From: Lepisosteus oculatus | Taxonomy: Eukaryota > Chordata > Actinopteri > Semionotiformes > Lepisosteidae | Reading direction: 5' to 3' | Assembly: GCF_040954835.1 (NCBI RefSeq) | Contig: NC_090707.1 | Location: 25,562,570-25,626,569 of the forward strand | Length of the DNA stretch: 64,000 nucleotides | Part shown: positions 25,899 through 64,000 of the stretch, piece by piece | How the letters are laid out: each line of letters starts with the position of its first letter | Position numbering within the stretch: the stretch's first letter is position 1 | The notes under the pieces: generated by a model | The model's input: only the letters and a program-made list of their open reading frames with translations | Told to the model about the DNA's origin: nothing | Databases searched by the model: none | Position numbers and translations under genes: made by a program

Positions 25899-28266
25899 AA
25901 ATGTTGGTTGACTGAGGCGACAAGACTTCAACTCAAAATCTACAGTTGAAGCCTATACTGGTAAAAGACAGAAAAAGTAAAACATCTCAAAGTAGAAAAT
26001 GCATTAGACTTACCGAAAATGAAATGGAACAAATGGGGCTTCTTGTAGTGTTATGCATAGGGAAGGTTAAAGAAAAGATAAGAATTTTAGAAGATAATAT
26101 TTTTTGTATCCTTCTGTAAATTGGTCTTGTAGTGGTAAAGCCAGTCATATGAGACAAAAACATGTGGGAATATGAAAAGTATGAATAGCACAAATGCAAT
26201 TAAACAGAAGTCATGCAATGTTAGTTGTTAATTTACTGCAATTGTTCAGATTGATATAGCATTTATTTGCTTAAATACATCAGCTCTATAAATTTAAATA
26301 CAAGTACAAAAATGATACTATAAAACATACCTGATTTTGAATCTTGTTGTGTATCCATTTTAGTTTACAATATTATTATTTTAAGTATTACAAATATTTG
26401 AGTACAGTAAATGTGAAACTGCTTAAATGTTTGTGTATTGCAGTTAGTTTTTAATTATTAGGAATATTAAATTATTTTAATGATTCTGATTTTAATGTTC
26501 AAGTACTTCATTATAAAAAGTTATCCTAATAAATCAGTTTCATTTGCCTTTTGAGAGGAAATATTTTAGTGTAGAAGGTGGCTTTGTTCAATATTTTTTG
26601 ATATTTGTTCAATATTTTTCCCACAGTGATTCACTGTTGTCCTTGAAGATGTTGTGTGACTTATATATTAATTTTACTCTTTACTCTAGGTCATTTTAAC
26701 TCTTGAACAGCTTTCAGATATAGTAGGAATAACAAACACTACAAATATAAAGTTAACAATAATGAATAATAAAATAATTTGGAGTGTCTTTTTAATTTTA
26801 AGTAGCCAATACTGTTAAAGATATATTAACTTTCTGAGACATTAAATTAACGTTTAGAATCCTGTAATGTTTAATTATTTACAAATTAAATACTCGAATT
26901 GTGGTTTAAATAGGCTAAAAAGAAGTCACAATCCCTTGACACAAGGGGAATGAACAGTAGTGTTGCAATATCCGATAGCTGTCATGAATTTTCTCTGCGT
27001 GCTCCGGTTTCCTCCCACAGTCCGAAAACATACTGGTAGATTAATTGAATTCTGGTGAAATAGACCCTAAGTGTCTCTGTCCGTCCTGCTAATGACTGGC
27101 GTCCCATCCAGGATGTACCTTTCTATGCGTTCATCTCTCTTGGCAGATAGGCTATGGCTCTCCAGCAACCGTTAATTTGAAGAAGTGGTTAGAAAATGGA
27201 TGGATAGATATTAACGTGGATATTTATGCAATGGGGTTATGAAATGTAAATACAGTTAAACTTCTGCAGATAATATCAACAGATATAATAATTAACTCAC
27301 ATCTGATAACCTAACTCTTTATTGGACCCAAAGACAGAGATCACAGGTGGAATTCATCCATTTCCATCAGCTGCATCACATTTAAATTACCTTTTAAAAC
27401 ACATCTTTCATAATATGTATATAAAGAAAGTATTAAAAGTACTAATGACTATGATCATAATAAGTATTTAAATTTTGTTTATTGCAATATTTAAGCAAGC
27501 CATCAGTTAACATAATTAACAGGTACCCTAAAACAGATTTATACAGTTATTAAATCAGTTAAAGTTGGTTTTGCAGAAATCTGTCTTAATAAAACAACAT
27601 TCCAGTTCAAGTTTGTAATTATACTCTAAGAATGTTCTAAATGTCTGTATTACTATCCTGTTACTAAAAAAGGCAATTATCACTGATCAGATACATTTGA
27701 CTAGTTGTCTCAGAAGTGGAGTGTAAGCACCCTTTAACCCTTAGATACTGTACTGGCATTTAATGATTTTCAAAAAACAAAAAGGGCAATTTATAACACT
27801 AGACTCTTCACAATAATATTCCCATGTTTTAATGGTTATAACTACTCCATTGTTATAGTTTCTCTAAAAAAAAGAGGTGCAAATATATTGACAATCTTTA
27901 CCTTTCATATGTTCCTGGAATTAGCTTAAAACCTGTAGCATTATTTCAAAGTAAACTATACAACTAGTAATGCCAATATGCAAAAATATCCTGTTCATAT
28001 TATATATTTAATCCATTATTACCACATTACATGTAATCAGCAGGTTAATCAAAACTCAATCTTTAAATTCTAATTCACAACAATTTAAACAGTACTCTTC
28101 ACAAAGTACAGGATATAGATGGCAGATAAGTTATCTTGAGGTTTATATGATTTAGAGACTAACAACAAGTACAACACTGTTGGACTGAAGGGAAAAAAGG
28201 TACAGCCAAGCCGTCCAGTGAAGAAAAGTGGGCTTGGGCCATACGTGGAGGGGTCTGGCAGTATTC
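25899..28266. other. Convergent intergenic stretch: 3' UTRs of six6os1 and pfkl
   Basis: The plus-strand poly(A) signal AATAAA at 26528-26533 fits a six6os1 3' UTR of about 640 bases. On the minus strand, AATAAA at 27478-27483 and again at 27318-27323 fits a pfkl 3' UTR of about 0.8-0.95 kb. About 0.8 kb separates the inferred ends, and it holds a SINE/LINE tail (about 26980-27215). No other gene is seen. Confidence 0.6.
26980..27215 (+). repeat. SINE/LINE 3' tail fragment
   Basis: It contains TGCTCCGGTTTCCTCCCACA, then GTCCGAAAACATACTGGTAG, then TGGCGTCCCATCCAGGATGT, then GGCTATGGCTCTCCAGCAAC, and ends AGAAAATGGATGGATAGATA. This is a well-known fish/shark-type interspersed repeat end. The match is by recognition of these boxes; copies at 51735-52020 and 3267-3480 support it internally. 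Confidence 0.7.
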
Positions 28267-56430
<28,164 letters not shown>

Positions 56431-56760
56431 GATGATAAAGGAACGACTGGAATCCTAAAACAGCGAAATAAAAAAAAAATGCAACCAATTTTCTGCTGAA
56501 ATACAGCAGCTTCTTGCTATTCTCAGCAGGACGCACAACCAAGTGACCTTTGCTGTAATTGCTAAAGTCTCCCCCTCTGAAGCTAAACAACTCCGCCCTC
56601 TATCAGGATTGTATGTTCCGGAGCAGTAGAAAAGATTGGTTCCTTTTCCTCCTAAAAGCTTTTCTCCCATTCCCTGGGGGGAGGGGGGGATTGGGGAGTC
56701 CGAATGTTTTTTTTTAAACATCAAAAATAGAACAAGCAAAATATAAAATAATGAAACAGA
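56431..56760 (-). promoter_or_regulatory. pfkl 5' leader and probable promoter
   Basis: Upstream of the ATG the minus strand reads ATCATC before the start codon. About 250 bases further up is a C-rich block (CCCCCCCTCCCCCCAGGGA, about 56677-56697) next to a CCAAT (about 56690-56694), which would suit an Sp1/KLF-type TATA-less promoter. The transcription start and any upstream non-coding exon cannot be fixed from sequence alone. Confidence 0.4.
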
Positions 56761-57562
56761 TGTGCTTTACTAAAACATTCGTGGAAATAGGCTACACCAG
56801 ATGACGGAATGCCCATAGGACTATAATGAGACAGAAAGAAAATAGCTATAGAGTATAATCCCAAAATTAAATTTTACCATCATAAATACCTTTGCTAATA
56901 CATATCCGAATTGACACAATAAATCTGGGATGATAGTTCTTTTCTATGACAGAGCAAGAATACCGAAAATAGGGTAAAAACGTTATCCTGATATTCCAAA
57001 CTCAAATAATTAAAACTACGTTTTAGAAAATGTATGTATTGCACTAATATACAGTACAAAAATATGTTTTGTATTAGAATATTTACTTTAATTTAAAAAT
57101 CCCATTTTACAATCCTAAAATCCCTCAGATCAAGAAAAGGTTATTTTCCTTGGAATGTGAAATTGAATTACAAATCATGTTTCATCATACATTTTTATCA
57201 AAACATATTTTTAAAATAGTGGTTAAGGCTTTTGATTCTTGCCAAGTCATGTTAATGCTTCACTTACTGTTACTAATACTTTGAAATGTGTCTAAACAGA
57301 GCTAGCAGTGATTTTGGAATTTGAGCCATTATTGGTGTACTGTAGATCTTAAAAATATTTTTTCTAAGTGTCTACATTGCTCAACATTAAGATTGAGTTT
57401 TTTTTAGTATCGGGCAATCTTAATTTAGTGACCTGATACAACAAAAACAAGGCAACATGAAGAAGAACAAAAGACAATTGAAATTTAAACTATTTACAAC
57501 TTTGCCAATGCTTGTAAAAATAAAGCACAGTAAAGGCAAAATAAGTATTTATAAGTATTCAG

Positions 57563-58130
57563 TAGCCATATCACCCTGCAACTCACAACTGGCAGCCCAC
57601 TGAAGCTACGTAAGCAGGTGTGAGCCTGGTCAGTACCTGGATGGGAGACCTCCTGGGAAAAACTAAGGTTGCTCCTGGAAGAGGTGTTAGTGGGGCCAGC
57701 AGGGGGTGCTCACCCTGCAGTCCATGTGGGTCCTAATGCCTCAGTATAGTGACGGGGACACTGTACTGTAAACAGGCACCGTCCTTTGGATGAGACGTAA
57801 AACTGAGGTCCTGAATCTCTGTGGTCATTAAAAATCCCAGGGTGTCTCTCAAAAAGAGTAGGGGTGTAACCCCGGCGTCCTGGCCAAATTTCCCCATTGG
57901 CCCTTACCAATCATGGCCTCCTAATAATCCCCCTCTATGGATTGGCTACATTACTCTGCTCTCCTCCCCACTGATAGCTGATGTCTGGTGAGCATTCTGG
58001 CGCACTATGGCTGCCGTCGCATCATTCAGGTGGATGCTGCACATTGGTGGTGGTGGAAGGGAGTCCCCATTACCTGTAAATCACTTTTAGTGGAGTGTCC
58101 AGAAAGGCGCTATATAAGTGTAAGCAATTA

Positions 58131-58162
<32 letters not shown>

Positions 58163-58163
58163 A
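57563..58163 (+). mobile_element. 5S-rRNA-derived SINE, copy 3 (full length with TTA tail)
   Basis: This is the most complete copy. The 5S-like head (GTGTGAGCCTGGTCAGTACC, TGGATGGGAGACC) is preceded by CATATCACCCTGCAACTCAC. The body has GATGAGACGTAAAACTGAGG, AAAATCCCAGGG and CGTCCTGGCCAAAT. The 3' part has ATGCTGCACATTGGTGGTGG and CGCTATATAAGTGTAAGC, and it ends in an (ATT)n run at about 58130-58160. A 4-base insertion (ACGT) breaks the GAAGCTAAGCAG box, so it would not be a working 5S gene. Confidence 0.9.
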
Positions 58164-58559
58164 CATCATCTGCATAAATGCTTAGATATCCTAACATACA
58201 GTACTTATTAGAAAAAGTATGGAGGAGGAGTCTCAGTTATTTACATATTAGTCTATTTAAGTCTTCAACAAGAGCACTCGACACTCCTGTATATTGGTTG
58301 GAAGCTTTTTGTTTGTTCTGACTGTGGAGCATTCTTGATGGAAGCTTGCCTGGTTTGTAATGCATATTCTATAATTTGGTAGTCTGCTTTACTTTTTCTT
58401 CTGTCTGTATTTCATAACCTGTAAAACATTTTCTTGGAGAAACACCTTTCAGTTTAAATACTCAGCCATAGTGAGTACATACTTCTCATATTGTTTTTTC
58501 CTATCAGTTTTTAATGCCAGAGACTAAAAAGTCAACATTCAATGGGTCATAAAAGTAAG

Positions 58560-58690
58560 CTGTAGAGTGATGTGAGTTCTTTTCTTCATGCCTCCATGGC
58601 TTGAATATGGTATTTATTTCTTTCTGCTTTTTAGTGTGGAATTAACTTCTACTTGTTCCCCTGCAGTTGCATGCTGACATGGCTCCCACT
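58560..58690 (+). repeat. Diverged half copy of the palindromic repeat
   Basis: TTTCTTTCTGCTTTTTAGTG, TGGAATTAACTTC, then TACTTGTTCCCCTGCAGTTG and CATGCTGACATGGCTCCCAC follow the right arm and tail of the copies at 1145 and 45648 with many changes. Confidence 0.55.
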
Positions 58691-58904
58691 TGTACCCTGG
58701 CATTCAATTCATCATCCAATAAGTATAAACATCTATTGTAACAAAGTGAAAAAATGAGTGTAACAGGTGTTAAGGATGTTTTTGGCCTGAAGTTTGTGTA
58801 ATGCTTACGGCCGACAGGTACTATGTAAGAGCCGGCGTACCAGAGCAGGTGACGTCACCGCCCTACCCTGTAATAGCAGGATTACAGCTACTGGGCTGTA
58901 GAGA

Positions 58905-59035
58905 GATCTCTCTTTGGCTCACTGGGCTGGGTCCAGAGAGATGCAGGAGTCCCAGGTTCAAGCCCCCTACAGTGGGGGGCTGACCTAATGCAGTAAGGGC
59001 GCCCGCCTGAGCCCCTGTTGCGTTACATTTGCATA
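58905..59035 (+). repeat. tRNA-like SINE fragment
   Basis: TTTGGCTCACTGGG resembles a Pol III A box. About 32 bases later, GGTTCAAGCCCCC resembles a B box. The spacing and boxes fit the head of a tRNA-derived SINE. I cannot fold a convincing cloverleaf, so it is not called a tRNA gene. Only one copy is in the window. Confidence 0.45.
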
Positions 59036-59811
59036 GAATGTCCAGTGTCTCTATAAGGTTGGTGCTTTTGTCTTTCCTTGTTCTGGGGCTTCTCATTGAG
59101 CAAAGGTTCTTGCTCAGACACTTGAGAAATTGTTGTGTTTTGGAGATACGTTTGTGTGATGGGAAGATTAATAGACTTTAATAAATTGACTATTCTAAAG
59201 GATGAGTATCTTGTCTGGGTTGTGGGTGCACTTATGGTTCTGGGAGATAAAAAGAAACCTGTTGGAGGCAGAAAAGGCTTCCATAAGGCTTAAAATTCTT
59301 AAAATTACTAGATGGTGTAGTTGGGTAAAAAAGCTAAAATTTCCATGCATTTAGGAGCCATCATCTGTTACACCATCTTTTGGCATGGTGTTCACTTTCT
59401 TATCAACATTCTTACCAGTGATGCAAGATTTAGTACCGACCTTTGCATTCCAAAAGTGGGTAAGTGTACTGAACTTGTACATGATGTCTTTTTCAACTAG
59501 TATAGATAGATATTTACAATTTTGGTTTCAGAGTCCAACCTGCAAATACCTTATCCTGTGTTGTTGGCAACTGTAGGGTGATTTTTTATGGTATGCACAC
59601 TAGACATTTTGAGTGAGTTTAACAGAATTCGCTTTAAAGGACTTTAGATTTAATGGAACAATTTGCTAAAGGGGAATTTTGTCTATAAAATCAGAAATAC
59701 TGGACTTTCTCCACAATAATGGGCAAAGTTTTATTCTTAAAAATAGAGCAAACTAGTGGAAACAAAAATATAAATGAGTTGTAAAATACATTTAATGTAA
59801 AATATTCTAAA

Positions 59812-59998
59812 GAATTGGCTTTATTACTCTGTTCTCCTCCCCACTGATAGCTGGTGTGTGGTGGGTGTTCTGGCGCACTATGGCTGCCGTCGCATCATCA
59901 AGGTGGATGCTGCACATTGGTGGTGGTGGAGAGGAGTCCCCATTACCTGTAAAATGCTTTGAGTGGAGTGTCCAGAAAAGTGATATTTAAGTGTACAG
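59812..59998 (+). mobile_element. 5S-rRNA-derived SINE, copy 4 (3' part only)
   Basis: Starting TTGGCTTTATTACTCTGTTC it follows the 3' third of the copy at 57563: CCACTGATAGCTGG, TCTGGCGCACTATGGCTGCC, GTCGCATCATC, TTGGTGGTGGTGGAGAGGAG and GAGTGGAGTGTCCAGAAAAG. The 5S head is missing, as expected for 5' truncation by LINE-driven retroposition. Confidence 0.85.
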
Positions 59999-61149
59999 TG
60001 ATTCCATGGCTATCAATTGTACTCTATAGGAGAAGGTAAATTGTTTTGTATGCTTCAGTTAATTTTTTTAAATAACTAAAAAAAACACTAAAATGTTAAT
60101 AATATATCAAGATCTCTGTAAAATGTACAAGTTATAAAATAGTGTAAAGATTAATACTACTGTACATAGGCTTAAAATTCAGGAATATTAATGGTCCCCT
60201 ACAGAGCTAGGTCATTTGCATACTTTGGGTGTTGGTTATGTTTCATATGCTTAAGCAACACATGAAATAAAGAGCTTGTATATTTATTATAAAAGTACAG
60301 AAGAACAATTTTCATTCACTGTTTTGATCAAAATTATTTAAAAAATACAGTAAGTCAAAAGATCCAGGTATATTTTTTTCTCATATACTGTAAGAGTGTT
60401 TTGGGGCTGAAATAAAATGTTGTACATGTTTTAACAGACATCCAGCAATAAGCGAAACCCCTCCCCCCATTAATCCATTACACTGCAGGTTTACTGTATG
60501 TCACTAATTGGAATGGGAACTGAATTGGAATTGGATTGAATGGAACTGGAATTAATGAGAATACATTCTAGATATTGAATGCTAAACTACATTTAGCACC
60601 ACTCTGGAGTTCATGTGTGGTCTGATTGGGTTAGGAAATCCACAACAAAAACCTGATATTGTTTCCAAGACTTTTTCTTGACAAATCAAATTGAAAGAAT
60701 AAGGTGACAGACATGTATGACACAGAAAACCTCAGCAAGATATTATGTTCATCCAGGATGTATTAATCTGCTGCTGACACTGTCTGAGTGACTAAGTACA
60801 ATCATTAGAGCCAGAAATGCACAGAAATTGCACTTTCCACTGGTTTAAGCAATAGGAGCACTTAAACAAGTGATTTTTATTCCCAATAATTCATCTTTGA
60901 AAGTGTTTTGAACATATCAAATTTCATTCAATACTGATTGATTCTGATACATGAATGTTGATGTTTTCCAACACAACAAGTAACCGTTATTGGTGTTGTC
61001 AATGTTTTATTGAGATGAAATGGCTTATGAGGTAAAAATTGAGCAAATAAAATAAGTGCGAAATAAGTGAAAAATAAAGGAGTTTGTATTGCCATGTCCC
61101 ATAGAATGGTCAGAAAATTTGTGAATTTTTCCTTTACCATACATGTTAG

Positions 61150-61975
61150 TGTAAAAATGTCATGTCTTGATTAAATGAGATTTCATAAGACCTCAGAACC
61201 AGAATAGTTGATGCTCATAAATCTCATCAGAATAGTTGATGCTCATCAAGGTTTACAAGCCAGTATTTAAAGATCTGGGTCTCCTTCCATCCACGATCAG
61301 TCTATAAACAAAAACATATTTAATATTGGTCTTTTCAGTGTTAATGCCTCAACCATCAGGAAATGACTCTCTATAAAGAACACTTCTGCCCATCTCAAGT
61401 TTGCCAAAGTATACCTCGATGATCCACAAGACAACTTGAAGAATGTTCAGTAGACTCACAGATCAAAGTGTTTTGTTTTTTTTACCAGTTAGAAATGTTT
61501 TGTGTGGCGAAAACCAAACACTCATCCATCAAGCATGGTGGTGGGGATATCATGGTTGTGGGGTGCTTTCCTCATCCTCGACAAACCCATGAATCCTTTG
61601 CTGCATCAGAAAATTCTGGAGGCAATGTAAGGCCATTGATACAATCAGCTAAGCTACAAAAGTGAGTCAAGAAAATGATCCTCAACACACAAGCAAATAC
61701 ATCACAGAATGGCTGAAGAAGCAATTTTGCATTTTGGCTTGGACAAGTAATCCTAACCCATTGAAACTGTACAACAGGACCTGTAACAAAGTGTTCTTGC
61801 AAGGAAACCTTCAAATGTCACCAACTTGAAGCAGTTATTTTAGGAAGAATGGTCCTAAATTCTCATGCAAGAAATGCAAAACAGTTACAAGAAACATATA
61901 AGTTGCTACTCAAGGAGGTGCCAGCATATTTATTCACACAAGGATATTTACTGTTGGATAGTTTTAATTAAAAAA
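61150..61975 (+). mobile_element. Tc1-like transposon remnant
   Basis: TCCATCAAGCATGGTGGTGG then GGATATCATGGTTGTGGGGT matches the KHGGGSIMVWG core motif in a broken frame. TCCTCAACACACAAGCAAAT (the DNDPKH region) lies about 120 bases on. Weak flanking terminal sequence surrounds a very degraded transposase. Its strand is opposite to pfkl. Confidence 0.7.
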
Positions 61976-64000
61976 TCAAATTAAGACTTTCATGAAAATC
62001 AAATTACATATTAGATAAAATATACAAGAATATGGACTAACCTGGGGTTCTCCATCCTTTTTGGCACTGTATCTTCTGCAAAGTGCATACTGTTTTAAAA
62101 GGCACTTGTACAGGCACCCTGTAATTTCCGATGTTTTGATTGGTCCATGGGTATGTATTCTAACAGGCATCCCAAAACATATTACTTTTACTGCTAAGTG
62201 TAATGCTCATGTTAAAGTACTGTTTCCAGCCCCCGTACCACAATGTCTGGTGATCAATCACATAATCAATCTTCCAATCTGCCCTTTCCCGTGGCAATGT
62301 GGTTGGGCAAGTTGTCAATACCACTTGCACATAGTTAATAGCACCTACAATGTTCAGAGCAGGGTATTTTTTCCAACTATGGCTGCATTACAGTGCTCGA
62401 TCTTAGCATTTGCTTCAGGCTTGACTCCCTTCTTGTTCCCTCGACCATGCTTCCTGGAACTCACTTTGCTTATTTTCATCTTACCATGCACAGAATGACC
62501 TGGATTGCTTGACTTTCTTGAACCATCAAAGATGTTAGATCTATGTAACAGAAGGGTAAAAAAGTATAATATGTTTTTGTGTTTACAAAACACCAAGAAC
62601 TGACAGTTCTGTCGCTTCTCTCAAATTTACATTGTATTAACACTGATGAGGATTCCTGATAAAAATCAATTATAACAATATTACCCCCACATTTCTAGGA
62701 GGATCTTACTAGCTGAAGTTATATGCACTGCTATTTGTCAAACTCAGGAACAGTGATATGAAGAAACTGAAGCATATTATTAAATCAATCTCAGTAGCAC
62801 AGTACATATATGTTAATAATGGGTGCAAAATGCCATTTCAGAGTTTAAATGCACTGCACTGCATATATTGCCAAAACACCAGTAAGCTGTAACAAGAACA
62901 TAAAGCAAAATCATGATATACAACATATTAAACATGATGTTGTGAACCTATCAATCCAAAACAGGGGAAAAAAAGATAACGCTCAAGATTTTTAATTGTT
63001 GATTACTGCAGAAATTATTTACTATTAGGTAAGTTAATTTTATACTAAGTATTGAATAATTACATTAATTGATATACAACAATTTAGATATCATTTATAA
63101 CTCATATAAATTCTGAATGCAAACTGGTGACCTTCAGCTGCTCCAGTACCAGATCCACACAAGTAGGTCATTCTCCGCTATGTCTGAGAATAGGCACAGT
63201 GGTGCCGATCAAACTACCTTTAGTCATTCTGAAATGATAAATGGACCTCGTTAGTCCATACCTTAATAAAAATTGAGAAAGCCAACTGATTTTCCATTTT
63301 AATTTGGAAATAGATTTATTTCTCTTTCTCTTCTTCACATATAGTGGCAAAAACAGCATAAAATGAATGTGATGGATGAAAACCATGAATGTCAACGTGT
63401 TGAATGACTTAATACTACTACTATTATAAACCAAGTTAATTGTACAATTTGCATCTTGATTTATTAAAACAGCATTTTTTAATGTAAGTATTATTATATT
63501 TGATGACTGGCTTTTAGACAAATGAGAAGCTCAAGACATGTAGTTGGTACAGTACATCGGCTTTTATTCCATGCAGTTGTTTGCTTTGATATTCCTTCTT
63601 ATTCCCAATACTGTACAATGGTTAATACAGGACATGGTCAAGTTTGGTTGATCAGGAAGCCATTAAAACAGTTGATGAATGGATACAGAGGAAAGAGAGA
63701 CCCGAGACACTCCCATGGGGAAATACAATTTTCATGAGCTTCCACAGGGTAAAAAGAGCTGTTGGCATTTACAGAAGGCTCCAAAGGAACACATAGTGGC
63801 TGGTGAACTACTAAGGGCATCTTAGATTAGTTTCATCATCCCACTGCAATCTGATCAAGATCCAACCAGACTTCTATTATCTGGAAAGGTCAAGTCCAAT
63901 GGCAGACAGATGTAGCCCAATTAAGGTCCTGAGAGACTCAACTGATAAGGTCTGGAGGACAAAATTACAAGCGAAACACCAGGTTTACCACAATCCATCT

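Larger units (their letters stand above)
56761..64000. other. Right flank upstream of pfkl without a recognised host gene
   Basis: About 7 kb of AT-rich DNA. I recognise two 5S-SINE copies (57563, 59812), a tRNA-like SINE near 58905, a half copy of the palindromic repeat near 58560, and a Tc1 remnant (61150). The longest open frames are 145 codons (62061-62498, plus) and 117 codons (63168-63521, minus). They show no motif I know and I do not call them genes. Confidence 0.5.

Noticed and set aside
57563-57680. A 5S rRNA gene.
   Set aside because: Only the internal promoter region is 5S-like, it carries an insertion in the GAAGCTAAGCAG box, and it continues into a SINE body shared by three other copies.
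58905-58975. A tRNA gene.
   Set aside because: A- and B-box-like segments are present, but I could not form acceptor and anticodon stems. A tRNA-derived SINE is more likely.
62061-62498. A 145-codon plus-strand open frame in the right flank.
   Set aside because: No recognisable domain, hydrophobic low-information composition, and a competing basic frame lies opposite. It is not supported as a gene.

Overview
The window is a vertebrate nuclear genome segment, most likely from a ray-finned fish. The evidence is spliced genes with GT-AG introns, abundant Tc1-like transposons of the kind common in fishes, a 5S-rRNA-derived SINE family, a Ty3/gypsy remnant, and LINE/SINE tails ending in GGATGGATGG. 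I cannot name the species. A non-teleost ray-finned fish is a guess from the repeat flavour, not a demonstrated fact.

Three protein-coding genes can be read in full. (1) rpl37a lies on the minus strand (CDS 4124-6540, 4 exons, 92 aa) and encodes the 60S ribosomal protein eL43/L37a. (2) A gene on the plus strand (CDS 13172-25898, 15 exons, about 471 aa) encodes a coiled-coil protein that I identify as SIX6OS1 (C14orf39), a central-element component of the meiotic synaptonemal complex. (3) pfkl lies on the minus strand (CDS 28267-56430, 22 exons, 777 aa) and encodes liver-type 6-phosphofructokinase. All 22 exons join in frame. The first two genes are divergent, separated by about 5.5 kb dominated by mobile DNA. 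The last two converge tail to tail over about 2.4 kb. They have no common pathway, so the neighbourhood is positional and not functional.

Layout: 1-4030 is non-coding with repeat fragments. 4029-6600 is rpl37a, with a solo LTR in its last intron. 7710-11980 is a large fold-back element with long inverted arms and 190-200 bp internal repeats, split by a rearranged Ty3/gypsy insertion at 9519-11813 that is flanked by GTAT. 12.0-26.5 kb is six6os1, whose long introns hold Tc1 and LINE debris. 27.3-56.7 kb is pfkl. Its introns carry a nearly intact Tc1 transposon (40618-42247, one nonsense codon), a second solo LTR (32235-32668), a pogo-like MITE, 5S-SINEs, a palindromic repeat, and a 47-bp minisatellite that begins inside exon 10 and runs through its 3' splice site. 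56.8-64 kb shows no recognisable host gene, only SINE copies, a tRNA-like SINE and a Tc1 remnant.

I see no operon-like, CRISPR, defence or otherwise new multi-gene system. The most unusual structures are the splice-site-derived minisatellite, the fold-back/gypsy composite, and a dispersed palindromic repeat that carries splice-acceptor-like and poly(A)-like signals.
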